Below, in pieces: positions 1 to 6,426 of a stretch of DNA of 13,996 nucleotides; position 1 is the stretch's first letter; each line of letters opens with the position of its first letter. The position numbers were made by a program, and so were the translations under genes. The notes under the pieces were generated by a model. The model saw nothing but the letters and a program-made list of their open reading frames with translations. It was not told the origin of the DNA and did no database searches. The DNA is from Pseudomonadota bacterium (GTDB taxonomy: Bacteria; Pseudomonadota; Gammaproteobacteria; Xanthomonadales; Xanthomonadaceae). The stretch is from NCBI GenBank assembly GCA_025355485.1, contig JANXZP010000186.1:1-13996 (forward strand). The letters run 5' to 3'.

Positions 1-912
1 CACGATCCAGGTCAGCAGCAACGTCGTGCCGAGGTGCGCGCCGCCGTGCCAGTAGCCCCAGGCGAAGCTGGCGAGCACAAGCGTTGCGATCGCCAGAGAA
101 ACCCAGGGGATACGGCGTTTCTTCGTGATCGCTTCAAGCCATTCGCGCACGGCCGATGGCGATTCGGTGTCGTCGCGCAGGTGTTGCGACAGGCCTTTCA
201 GGTGGCCCGCACCGATCACGACCAGCACCTCGCGTGGTTCGACACGCTCACCATGAGCGGGGATGTTGTCTTCACGCAAACGCGCGGCCATGTAGGTGTC
301 GCGTTCGGCGATCAACGCCTCGTAGATCGGTGGACTCTGCGCCGCGAATTCGCCGAAGCTGCTCTCGAGCATGTCGCCCTGTTTGAGCTTCTCGATTTCG
401 CCCGCATCAACCTGCTCGGTGTCGAACAGGCTCATGCCGAGCCCGGTCATCAGCTTCATCCGCCCCCAGAATCCCAGCCCGCGATACGCGCGCCTGAGGG
501 TAATGCCGACATCGCGGTCGATGAGTTGCAAGGGCAGGCTGCGTTCTTGCGCCGCGCGTGCGGCGGCCTTGAGTTCGGCGCCCGGTTCCACGCCGAGCTG
601 TTCCGACAATCGCCGCTGGTAGGCGGCCAGCGCGAGATTCGCCGCGACCAATCCGGTCTTGCCTTCGCGCAGGATACGGAACAGATCCAATTCCTGCATC
701 GCGTTCGGATCGGTCAGGTTGCGCAGGCGCAGCGCATCGAGCTCGACCGCGATGGCATCGAAGCGACCGCTGTTCGCAAGCTGCTCGACCGCATCGACGC
801 TCGCGCGCGAGATATGCGCGGTGCCGAGGATGGTGTAGCGCACGCCGTCGCGTTCGACGATCGCGTGCGGTTGCTGCGACAGCGCGTCGGATGAATCAGT
901 TTGATCGGTCAC
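1..912 (-). CDS. TraB/PrgY-family membrane protein (partial, C-terminus outside window)
   Basis: The reading frame starts with GTG at 912 and stays open for 304 codons to the window edge, so the C-terminus is missing. An in-frame TGA lies only three codons before the GTG, and no other start codon sits between them, so GTG is the natural start. Two G-x-x-H motifs are visible: GTAHIS at residues 30-35 near the N-terminus and GAGH at 234-237. These are the conserved paired motifs of the TraB/PrgY/Tiki superfamily, for which a metal-dependent peptidase fold has been proposed. After a basic KKRR stretch, hydrophobic membrane segments begin near residue 268. Family members of about 390-400 residues carry several such helices, so roughly 90 residues are probably missing. 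PrgY reduces pheromone activity in enterococci; the role in gammaproteobacteria is not settled. It follows aguB with 6 bases between stop and start and is probably co-transcribed. No strong ribosome binding site is visible. Confidence 0.88.
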   Translation of the reverse strand, partial: MTDQTDSSDALSQQPHAIVERDGVRYTILGTAHISRASVDAVEQLANSGRFDAIAVELDALRLRNLTDPNAMQELDLFRILREGKTGLVAANLALAAYQRRLSEQLGVEPGAELKAAARAAQERSLPLQLIDRDVGITLRRAYRGLGFWGRMKLMTGLGMSLFDTEQVDAGEIEKLKQGDMLESSFGEFAAQSPPIYEALIAERDTYMAARLREDNIPAHGERVEPREVLVVIGAGHLKGLSQHLRDDTESPSAVREWLEAITKKRRIPWVSLAIATLVLASFAWGYWHGGAHLGTTLLLTWIV

Positions 913-918
913 GTGGCG

Positions 919-1827
919 TCAATCTCTATATCGTCTGAGCAGGTCGCCGTAGGCATCGATGCGGCGGTCGCGCAGGAACGGCCAGATGCGGCGCACGTGT
1001 TCGCTGCGCGCAAGATCGACTTCCACCACAAGCAATTGCGCTGTCTCGGTGTTTGCCTCGGCGAGCAACTCGCCTTGCGGGCCTAGCACATGGCTGTTGC
1101 CCCAGAAGTCGATACCCGTCGCGCCCACGTGCTTTTCAGAGGCAGTGGGAGATGGTTCGTGACCGATGCGATTGCAGGACAGCACTGGCAAACCATTGGC
1201 GACTGCATGCCCGCGATGACTGAGCATCCACGCATCGCGCTGGCGATTTTTTTCGTCCTGCGCATCGGACGGATCCCAGCCGATCGCGGTCGGATACAGC
1301 AGCAGTTCTGCACCGGCGAGCGCCATCAACCGCGCGGCTTCGGGATACCACTGATCCCAGCACACCAGCACGCCGAGCCTGCCGATCGAGGTGTCGATCG
1401 GATGGAAACCCAGGTCGCCCGGCGTGAAATAAAACTTCTCGTGGAAGCCCGGATCGTCCGGAATATGCATCTTGCGGTATTTGCCGACCAGCGTGCCGTC
1501 GGCTTCGAGCACGACCGCGGTGTTGTGGTGCAGGCCGGCGGCGCGGCGCTCGAACAGCGAGCCGACGATCACCACGCCGTGTTGTTTCGCGAGCGCGCCG
1601 AGGAAAGCAGTGCTCGGGCCAGGGATCGGTTCGGCGCGATCGAACTCGGCAACCGATTCGTGCTGGCAGAAATACGCGCCGTTGTGCAGTTCCTGTAGCA
1701 GAACCAGGCGCGCGCCGCGTTCCGCCGCGTCAGCCACGCGTTGCGCGATCACCGCGAGATTGGCCTCGACGCTGCCGTGATCGGATTCCTGCACCAGCGC
1801 GACGGTGAGTGTGCGAGCGGACATCAT
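919..1827 (-). CDS. aguB: N-carbamoylputrescine amidase (nitrilase superfamily)
   Basis: The 302-residue protein is a carbon-nitrogen hydrolase that should convert N-carbamoylputrescine to putrescine, CO2 and ammonia, the last step of the agmatine route to polyamines in the cytoplasm. The nitrilase catalytic triad is visible: Glu46 (LLQELHNG), Lys119 (GKYRKMHIPDD) and Cys156 (VLVCWDQWYPE). The C-x-Q-W-Y-P-E context and the KMHIPDDPGF stretch are typical of AguB rather than of generic omega-amidases. The frame can be extended upstream to an ATG at 1938, but those 37 residues are basic, look non-conserved and run through hairpins. The family begins close to the TLTVALVQ strand, so I chose the ATG at 1827; the adjacent ATG at 1824 is equally possible. 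The ribosome binding site is weak at either codon. aguA, which makes its substrate, is directly upstream. Confidence 0.93.
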   Translation of the reverse strand: MMSARTLTVALVQESDHGSVEANLAVIAQRVADAAERGARLVLLQELHNGAYFCQHESVAEFDRAEPIPGPSTAFLGALAKQHGVVIVGSLFERRAAGLHHNTAVVLEADGTLVGKYRKMHIPDDPGFHEKFYFTPGDLGFHPIDTSIGRLGVLVCWDQWYPEAARLMALAGAELLLYPTAIGWDPSDAQDEKNRQRDAWMLSHRGHAVANGLPVLSCNRIGHEPSPTASEKHVGATGIDFWGNSHVLGPQGELLAEANTETAQLLVVEVDLARSEHVRRIWPFLRDRRIDAYGDLLRRYRD

Positions 1828-1897
1828 TGGACGGTTACCAGGTGAATTGAGCTTGCGGCGGAACCACGTCGTGGCCCAAGGAGGGAGCGCTCGCCTA

Positions 1898-1915
1898 GCA
1901 CGCTGGAATGCGTGC
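1898..1915 (-). other. Intercistronic hairpin 2, aguA-aguB gap
   Basis: A perfect 6-bp inverted repeat, GCACGC and GCGTGC, surrounds a 6-base loop. On the transcribed minus strand it lies between the stronger hairpin at 1924-1952 and the aguB start. No U-tract follows, so it is unlikely to be an intrinsic terminator. A short CCACG/CGTGG palindrome at 1864-1874 follows before aguB. Confidence 0.4.
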
Positions 1916-1923
1916 GGGGCGGA

Positions 1924-1952
1924 GCTGCGCCCGGACATGAGCCGGACGCAGC
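1924..1952 (-). other. Intercistronic hairpin 1, aguA-aguB gap
   Basis: On the minus-strand RNA, GCTGCG at 1952-1947 pairs with CGCAGC at 1929-1924. A U-G pair (1946 with 1930) and the inner CCGG/CCGG (1945-1942 with 1934-1931) continue the helix to 11 pairs around a 7-base loop. The U-G pair forms only in RNA read leftward; the other strand has an A-C mismatch there, which suits a leftward transcript. It sits about 22 bases after the aguA stop. It lacks a U-tract, so an RNA-processing, stability or pausing element is more likely than a complete intrinsic terminator. The function is inferred. Confidence 0.55.
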
Positions 1953-1974
1953 GTGCAAATGTTGGACAGGATGT

Positions 1975-3024
1975 TCAATCATTTGCGTTCGCTTCAATCA
2001 AGCCGTCTGGAAGTTGCATGGTCAGGCAATGCAGGCTGCCGTTCTGCCAGATCAACGAACGGCACGCCACGGGCACGATCTCGCGATCAGGAAAGGCGCG
2101 TTCAAGTACGGATGCGGCGATTGTATCCGACGGGTCGTCGTAGGCTGGCATCAGCACAGCACCATTGACGATCAGGAAATTCGCATACGACGCGGCGAGA
2201 CGCCGGCCCTCGTCGATGATCGGCCTGGCCCACGGTAGTGGAAACAGGCGATAGGGTTTCCCGGCTAGCGTGCGCAACGCGGCCAGCTCAATGGCCATCC
2301 GTTGCAACGCGTCGTGGTGTGCATCGTTCGGGTCGTCGCAAGCCTGGTAAACGATCGTGTGCGGATCGGCGAAACGCGCAAGCGTGTCGATGTGCGCATC
2401 GGTGTCGTCGCCTTCGAGCGCGCCATGATCGAGCCACAGCAAGCGTTGCTGCCTCAACGTGGCGCATAGCCTCGATTCAATCGTCCCGCGATCGAGATCG
2501 GGATGCCGCGCACGCAGGCAATACCAGGTGCTGAGCAGGGTGCCGGCGCCGTCGGTTTCGATCGCGCCGCCTTCGAGCGCGAAGTCGATGCGTTCGCGTT
2601 GCGCGTTGTGGAAGATTCCTTGCGCGAACAGCGCTTTGACCAGGCGGTCGTCGCGCGTCGCTGCGAATTTGTCGCCCCATGCGTTGAAGCGGAAGTCGAG
2701 CAGGCGGAAGCCATCGTCGCCGCGCAAACTGATCGGACCAGAATCGCGCAACCAGGTGTCGTCGTATTCGACTTGCACGAAATGCACATGTGCCGCCGGA
2801 ATGCCTGCCGCTTCCAGCAATCGTGCAGCATGCCGACGCAGATCATCGTCGGCGACGCAGACGACGACCGTCTCGAAGCGCGCGATCGCGCCGATCAATG
2901 CGACATAGCTGGTTTCGACATCGGCCAGCCGTGTGGCCCAGTCGGTGCCGGCGTGCGGCCACGCAACGAGTACCGCGGACTGCAGCTCCCACTCGGCGGG
3001 AAAGCGCAAGGCAGGAGCTGTCAT
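1975..3024 (-). CDS. aguA: Agmatine deiminase
   Basis: The 349-residue protein belongs to the PPAD/agmatine deiminase family and should hydrolyse agmatine to N-carbamoylputrescine and ammonia in the cytoplasm, supplying AguB next door. Family motifs appear in order: WPH at 22-24, WLRDSGP at 91-97 (substrate-binding Asp), LEGGAIETDG around 150-159, a DTDAHID motif with His211, and the nucleophilic Cys333 in NGSLHCLTMQ near the C-terminus. The length is close to the usual 340-370 residues. The ATG at 3024 lies three bases after the stop codon of the upstream small gene and has no clear Shine-Dalgarno, so translation is probably coupled to that gene. About 147 bases holding two hairpins separate its stop from the aguB start, leaving room for differential expression within the operon. 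Confidence 0.96.
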   Translation of the reverse strand: MTAPALRFPAEWELQSAVLVAWPHAGTDWATRLADVETSYVALIGAIARFETVVVCVADDDLRRHAARLLEAAGIPAAHVHFVQVEYDDTWLRDSGPISLRGDDGFRLLDFRFNAWGDKFAATRDDRLVKALFAQGIFHNAQRERIDFALEGGAIETDGAGTLLSTWYCLRARHPDLDRGTIESRLCATLRQQRLLWLDHGALEGDDTDAHIDTLARFADPHTIVYQACDDPNDAHHDALQRMAIELAALRTLAGKPYRLFPLPWARPIIDEGRRLAASYANFLIVNGAVLMPAYDDPSDTIAASVLERAFPDREIVPVACRSLIWQNGSLHCLTMQLPDGLIEANAND

Positions 3025-3027
3025 TCT

Positions 3028-3366
3028 CTAGTTGACAGGCGCCGGGCCGATTTCCTCGGGCGTGGCGTGGTTGAGGACGATGTCGATCACATGCGTGCGC
3101 TCGAAATACACCGTGTAATCCGTATACATCCAGCGATTGATCACCGGCCAATCATGCTTCTGGCCGCCACGGGCATCAAGCCTCTGCATTGGCGCGCCGA
3201 AGCGCTGTTCGACCTGAGCCATGCTCATGCCGCGCATGGGCCGCGCCATCGGCTTGCTCATGCTGGCGCGATCGACCAGCAGGGTATCGGCATGTGCCGG
3301 GACGAATGCCGAGGCCAGTCCCGCGACGACCAGTGATAGCAGCAGGTGTTGTGATGATTCGATCAT
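3028..3366 (-). CDS. Small exported protein, possibly BamE/SmpA-like fold (function unknown)
   Basis: This 112-residue protein has a typical Sec signal peptide: a hydrophobic core at about residues 8-22 and an AHA signal peptidase I site ending at residue 26. There is no lipobox cysteine, so it should be periplasmic and soluble. The mature part contains GMSMAQVEQRFGAP, followed later by a Trp-Met-Tyr segment and a V-Y-F-E then V-I-D-I strand pair. That pattern recalls the BamE/SmpA/OmlA fold (G-M-x-x-x-Q-V-x-x-x-x-G-x-P, then W-x-Y and two strands). The resemblance is from reading, not a search, and no function can be assigned. The start is supported by an AGGAG ribosome binding site 6-7 bases upstream. 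It is the first gene of the minus-strand cluster and ends three bases before aguA. Confidence 0.85.
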   Translation of the reverse strand: MIESSQHLLLSLVVAGLASAFVPAHADTLLVDRASMSKPMARPMRGMSMAQVEQRFGAPMQRLDARGGQKHDWPVINRWMYTDYTVYFERTHVIDIVLNHATPEEIGPAPVN

Positions 3367-3372
3367 GGCGCT

Positions 3373-3378
3373 CTCCTT
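3373..3378 (-). promoter_or_regulatory. Ribosome binding site of the small exported protein
   Basis: The minus strand reads AAGGAGAG just before the ATG at 3366, with about 6 bases of spacing. It is the best Shine-Dalgarno in the agu cluster and fixes the start of the first gene. Confidence 0.7.
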
Positions 3379-3402
3379 GCTTGATGATGCAGTGACGCCG
3401 TA

Positions 3403-3431
3403 TTTGTATCAGAACGTCCCTGCCATCGCCA
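3403..3431 (-). promoter_or_regulatory. Possible extended -10 promoter of the agu cluster
   Basis: On the minus strand TGATACAAA matches an extended -10 (TG-N-TACAAA, hexamer at 3408-3403). At 17-base spacing the -35 position holds TGGCGA (3431-3426), which matches the consensus poorly. Transcription would start about 30 bases before the first ATG, leaving room for the AGGAG site. This is weak evidence from one sequence. Confidence 0.3.
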
Positions 3432-3481
3432 TGACGGCGGTGCCTGCTGGAACACAAGCGTTCAGCGGCGCAGGCAGATCA

Positions 3482-3524
3482 GAAGGTTTGTGCCTTCGGC
3501 CTTCAGGCCGCGACGGCTTCGGCC
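3482..3524. repeat. Self-complementary intergenic stretch with CTTCGGCC direct repeats
   Basis: CTTCGGCC occurs at 3494-3501 and again at 3517-3524. Between them CGGCC-TTCA-GGCCG (3497-3510) forms a hairpin, and GAAGG/CCTTC (3482-3497) can form another. The stretch lies between the rpmJ terminator and the promoter region of the agu cluster and codes for nothing recognisable. It may be a REP-like palindromic element, but copy number cannot be judged from this window. Confidence 0.4.
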
Positions 3525-3534
3525 CCCATAAAGC

Positions 3535-3558
3535 ACAAAGGCCGCAAGCGGCCTTTGT
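3535..3558 (-). terminator. Hairpin terminator of rpmJ
   Basis: ACAAAGGCCGC and GCGGCCTTTGT form a perfect 11-bp stem around a 2-base centre (effectively a tetraloop). It lies 26 bases after the rpmJ stop codon in the direction of transcription. The A-run at the stem base pairs with T-residues on the other arm, and GCTTTATG follows on the minus strand in place of a long U-tract. The stem is symmetric, so it could also act on plus-strand transcription, but no plus-strand gene ends here. Confidence 0.8.
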
Positions 3559-3584
3559 CACGACATCCTGGCTTCAGCGCCGGC

Positions 3585-3710
3585 TTAGCGCTGGCGAGCC
3601 TTGAAGCGAGGATTGGACTTGCAGATCACGAACACCTTGCCGCGACGACGCACGACCTTGCAGTCGCGGTGGCGGCCCTTGGCCGACTTCAGGGAGGACA
3701 GGACTTTCAT
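3585..3710 (-). CDS. rpmJ: 50S ribosomal protein L36, cysteine-poor (C-minus) form
   Basis: This 41-residue gene starts with ATG at 3710 and ends with TAA at 3587-3585. It begins MKVLSSLKSAK and contains CKVVRRRGKVFVICKSNP before a basic tail ending KARQR, a clear match to the long L36 type of many proteobacteria. L36 binds 23S rRNA in the large subunit. The classical zinc-ribbon form has three Cys and one His. Here only Cys17 and Cys30 remain; the first Cys position is His14 and the last His position is Phe36 in my alignment by eye, so zinc binding is probably lost. In bacteria that carry both forms, C-minus copies are often induced under zinc limitation by Zur. Whether this genome has a second copy cannot be seen here. 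The gene is monocistronic and divergent from cmk. Confidence 0.95.
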   Translation of the reverse strand: MKVLSSLKSAKGRHRDCKVVRRRGKVFVICKSNPRFKARQR

Positions 3711-3742
3711 GGGAAGACTCAATGAGGCACAGGAAGCTGCGC

Positions 3743-3771
3743 AGTGTATCCGGCAAAAAGCCGCGATTCAA
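3743..3771 (-). promoter_or_regulatory. Sigma-70-type promoter of rpmJ
   Basis: The minus strand reads TTGAAT (3771-3766), a 17-base spacer, then TACACT (3748-3743). Both hexamers match consensus at 4 or more positions with ideal spacing. Transcription would start about 25-28 bases upstream of the rpmJ ATG. I saw no clear Zur-type palindrome over it, although a GC-rich CGGCTTTTTGCCG inverted repeat lies inside the spacer (3751-3763). Confidence 0.65.
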
Positions 3772-3859
3772 CAGGTAGTTAGACAGGAGTGTTGCAGAAG
3801 ACGGCGAACACGCGCGCGGTTCGACCCCATGCGCTGCCATCAGGGAAGGCTGGCGCCGC

Positions 3860-3865
3860 TAGAAT
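3860..3865 (+). promoter_or_regulatory. Possible -10 element for the cmk-rpsA transcript
   Basis: TAGAAT lies 27 bases before the cmk ATG, a suitable position for a start site near 3872. No good -35 hexamer is found at 16-18 bases, so the call rests on the -10 and on position. The divergent rpmJ promoter is about 90 bases to the left. Confidence 0.35.
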
Positions 3866-3892
3866 GGCCCATCTTCGCGCAGCAGATCCTCT

Positions 3893-4576
3893 ATGGACGC
3901 CGACATACCCGTACTCACCATCGACGGTCCCTCCGGTTCGGGCAAGGGTACGATCAGCCGAATCGTGGCCGGGCGACTGGGCTGGCACTATCTGGATTCG
4001 GGCGCTCTGTACCGCGCGGCTGGCTTGGCGTCGAGCTGGAGCGGCCTGGACTTTGCCGATCACGCCGCGCTGGCGCGACGCGCGCACGACACCGACATCC
4101 GCTTTCGTACCGACGGCGACGCCGAGCCGCGCGTGCTGGTGGACGGCGTGGACGCGACCGATGATCTGCGCACCGAAACCGCCGGCGCGGCCGCTTCGGC
4201 CATTGCCGCGATCCCTGAAGTGCGGCAGGCGTTGTTCGACAAACAGCGCGTGTTCCGGCGCCCGCCGGGCCTGGTCGCGGACGGTCGCGACATGGGTACG
4301 GTGATCTTCCCGGATGCGACGTTCAAGGTCTTCCTGACCGCCAGTGCCGTCCAGCGTGCAGAAAGGCGCTATAAGCAGTTGAACGACAAAGGGGTTTCGG
4401 TTAATCTTGACGGTCTGCTGCGTGAGATCCTCGCCCGCGATGCGCGCGATGCCGAACGCGCGGTCGCACCGCTCAAGCCCGCCGACGACGCGGTCCTGAT
4501 CGATACGACCGACGTGCCGGTGGAACGTGTCGTCGAACGCGTGCTGGCCTTGTTGCCGGAACATTTCCGACGCTGA
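3893..4576 (+). CDS. cmk: Cytidylate kinase (CMP/dCMP kinase)
   Basis: This 227-residue cytosolic kinase transfers phosphate from ATP to CMP or dCMP, recycling nucleotides from RNA and lipid turnover. The Walker A loop is GPSGSGKGT at residues 12-20. The CMP-binding YLDSGALYRA segment follows near residue 33, the DGRDMGTVIFPDA signature at 130-142, and the Arg-rich lid (RAERRY) after that. Its length matches the E. coli enzyme (227 residues). The ATG at 3893 is 10 codons before the conserved VLTIDGPSGSG strand region, as in homologues. No strong Shine-Dalgarno is visible. cmk directly upstream of rpsA is the classical gammaproteobacterial order, and a shared transcript is likely. The 168-base spacer to rpsA carries the S1 leader hairpins. 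Confidence 0.97.
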   Translation: MDADIPVLTIDGPSGSGKGTISRIVAGRLGWHYLDSGALYRAAGLASSWSGLDFADHAALARRAHDTDIRFRTDGDAEPRVLVDGVDATDDLRTETAGAAASAIAAIPEVRQALFDKQRVFRRPPGLVADGRDMGTVIFPDATFKVFLTASAVQRAERRYKQLNDKGVSVNLDGLLREILARDARDAERAVAPLKPADDAVLIDTTDVPVERVVERVLALLPEHFRR

Positions 4577-4587
4577 GTCATTGCGCA

Positions 4588-4744
4588 TTCGCTTTCGCGA
4601 ACGGGGATTGCAAACAGCAGAACAGTCCCGCGACATCCTGTCGCGGATCTTCCTCAACCAACAGGCGCGCAAGCGCCGCACAAGGGTGGGTCGCGCAACG
4701 GACGATGGTCCTGCGATCCGTGTGTTCAACCGGAATTTTCATCA
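4588..4744 (+). promoter_or_regulatory. Structured rpsA leader (S1 autoregulation region)
   Basis: Several hairpins precede the rpsA ATG: TTCGC/GCGAA at 4588-4601; CCGCGACA/TGTCGCGG with loop TCC at 4628-4646; GGCGC/GCGCC with a GCAA tetraloop at 4664-4677; and ACGGA/TCCGT at 4698-4721. A less GC-rich linker (4722-4744) leads to the start codon and has only a weak GGA and no real Shine-Dalgarno. In E. coli and relatives the rpsA initiation region has three hairpins and a degenerate Shine-Dalgarno, and S1 represses its own translation there. The same arrangement here supports that role by analogy. Pairings were read by eye and not folded by software. Confidence 0.6.
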
Positions 4745-6421
4745 ATGACCGAATCATTTGCAGAACTGTTTGAACAGAGCCAGCTGGGTATCGCCAAGCT
4801 CAAGCCCGGCAGCATCGTCATCGGCACCATCGTCGAAGTGCGTTCCGATGTGGTGGTGATCAATGCAGGCCTGAAGTCCGAAGGCATCGTGCCGATCGAA
4901 CAGTTCCGTGACGACAACGGCGTGCTCAACGTCAATGTCGGCGACGAAGTGAAAGTCGCGCTCGAATTCCTCGAAAACGGCTTCGGCGAAACCGTGCTGT
5001 CGCGCGAGAAAGCCAAGCGTTCGATGGTGTGGGACGAACTCGAGGAAGCGCTGACTGCCAACGCCACGATCACCGGCCGCATCAGCGGCAAGGTCAAGGG
5101 CGGTTTCACCGTCGACATCAAGGACGTGCGCGCGTTCCTGCCCGGTTCGCTGGTCGATGTGCGCCCCGTGCGCGATCCCGGCTACCTGGAAGGCAAGGAA
5201 CTCGAGTTCAAGCTCATCAAGCTCGACCGCAAGCGCAACAACGTGGTGGTCTCGCGCCGTGCGGTGGTCGAGAGCGAGCACTCGGAAGAGCGCGAGCAGC
5301 TCATGGACAAGCTGCAGGAAGGCGTGGTCATCAAGGGCGTGGTCAAGAACCTCACCGACTACGGTGCGTTCGTGGACCTCGGCGGCATCGACGGCCTGCT
5401 GCACATCACCGACATGGCATGGAAGCGCGTGCGCCATCCGTCCGAAGTCGTGGAAGTGGGCCAGGAACTCGACGTGCGCGTGCTCAAGTACGACCGCGAG
5501 CGCAACCGCGTCAGCCTCGGCCTCAAGCAGCTCGGCGAGGATCCGTGGGACAACATCATGCGTCGCTATCCGACCGGCGCGCGCCTGTTCGGCAAGATCT
5601 CCAACGTCACCGATTACGGCGCGTTCGTCGAGATCGAGCCGGGTGTCGAGGGTCTCGTCCACGTCTCCGAAATGGACTGGACCAACAAGAACGTCAACCC
5701 GTCGAAGATGGTGCAGGTCGGCGACGACGTGCAGGTCATGGTGCTCGACGTGGACGAGGAGCGCCGCCGCATTTCGCTGGGCATGAAGCAGTGTCAGCCG
5801 AATCCGTGGGAAGCGTTCGCCGCGTTGAACAACAAGGGCGACAAGGTGTCGGGCCAGATCAAGTCGATCACCGACTTCGGCATCTTCATCGGCCTGGACG
5901 GCGGCATCGATGGCTTGGTGCATCTGTCCGACATCTCGTGGAATTCCACGGGCGAAGACGTTGCGCGCAACTACAAAAAGGGCGACACCCTGGAAGCCGT
6001 CGTGCTGGCCGTCGATCCGGAGCGCGAGCGCATCTCGCTCGGCGTCAAGCAGCTCGAGCAGGATCCGTTCGGCCAGTTCATGGCCACGCATCCGAAGGGC
6101 AGCCTGCTGACCGGCAGCGTGAAGGAAGTCGACGCGCGCGGTGCGACGATCGATCTCGGCGATGCGATGGAAGGCTATATCCGTGCTTCCGACATCGCCA
6201 AGGAACGCATCGAGGATGCCACCCAGCACCTGAAGGTCGGCGACAGCGTCGAAGCCAAGTTCATCGGCATGGATCGCAAGGGCCGCGTGCTGCAACTCTC
6301 GATCCGCGCCAAGGACGAGGCCGAAACGCAGCAGGCGATGGACGATTACCAGTCGTCCGCGCAGACCGGCACCACAACCCTCGGTGCACTGTTGCGCGAG
6401 AAGATGAACAAAGGCGAATAA
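4745..6421 (+). CDS. rpsA: 30S ribosomal protein S1
   Basis: The 558-residue protein (E. coli S1 has 557) is the mRNA-binding ribosomal protein needed to start translation on structured or weak-Shine-Dalgarno messages. It has six S1 OB-fold repeats at about residues 20-86, 105-170, 191-259, 276-346, 363-433 and 450-519. The first two diverge (GSIVIGTIVEVRSDVVVINA; TGRISGKVKGGFTVDI) and bind the ribosome through S2. The third to fifth share the VTDYGAFVDL/GLVHVSDM pattern of RNA-binding repeats; the sixth is more divergent. The protein begins MTESFAELFEQS, the normal N-terminus, which supports the ATG at 4745 although no strong Shine-Dalgarno precedes it. It lies between cmk and ihfB. Regulation by S1 through the leader is expected. 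The opposite strand is open over almost the whole gene, a coding-bias shadow. Confidence 0.98.
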   Translation: MTESFAELFEQSQLGIAKLKPGSIVIGTIVEVRSDVVVINAGLKSEGIVPIEQFRDDNGVLNVNVGDEVKVALEFLENGFGETVLSREKAKRSMVWDELEEALTANATITGRISGKVKGGFTVDIKDVRAFLPGSLVDVRPVRDPGYLEGKELEFKLIKLDRKRNNVVVSRRAVVESEHSEEREQLMDKLQEGVVIKGVVKNLTDYGAFVDLGGIDGLLHITDMAWKRVRHPSEVVEVGQELDVRVLKYDRERNRVSLGLKQLGEDPWDNIMRRYPTGARLFGKISNVTDYGAFVEIEPGVEGLVHVSEMDWTNKNVNPSKMVQVGDDVQVMVLDVDEERRRISLGMKQCQPNPWEAFAALNNKGDKVSGQIKSITDFGIFIGLDGGIDGLVHLSDISWNSTGEDVARNYKKGDTLEAVVLAVDPERERISLGVKQLEQDPFGQFMATHPKGSLLTGSVKEVDARGATIDLGDAMEGYIRASDIAKERIEDATQHLKVGDSVEAKFIGMDRKGRVLQLSIRAKDEAETQQAMDDYQSSAQTGTTTLGALLREKMNKGE

Positions 6422-6426
6422 GTGAG

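Noticed and set aside
34..894. 286-codon plus-strand frame
   Set aside because: It is antisense to the TraB-family gene, which shows GTAH and GAGH motifs and membrane helices.
1828..1938. 37-residue N-terminal extension of AguB
   Set aside because: Basic, non-family sequence crossing the intercistronic hairpins; the nitrilase fold starts just after the ATG at 1827.
1898..1952. Intrinsic terminator between aguA and aguB
   Set aside because: Strong stems but no U-tract on the minus strand, and aguB and the TraB gene follow in the same direction.
3574..3840. 88-codon minus-strand frame overlapping rpmJ
   Set aside because: Out of frame with the obvious L36 protein; covers its promoter and has no conserved features.
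3779..4729. 316-codon minus-strand frame over cmk and the rpsA leader
   Set aside because: Shadow of cmk; no motifs, and it would overlap the rpmJ/cmk promoter region.
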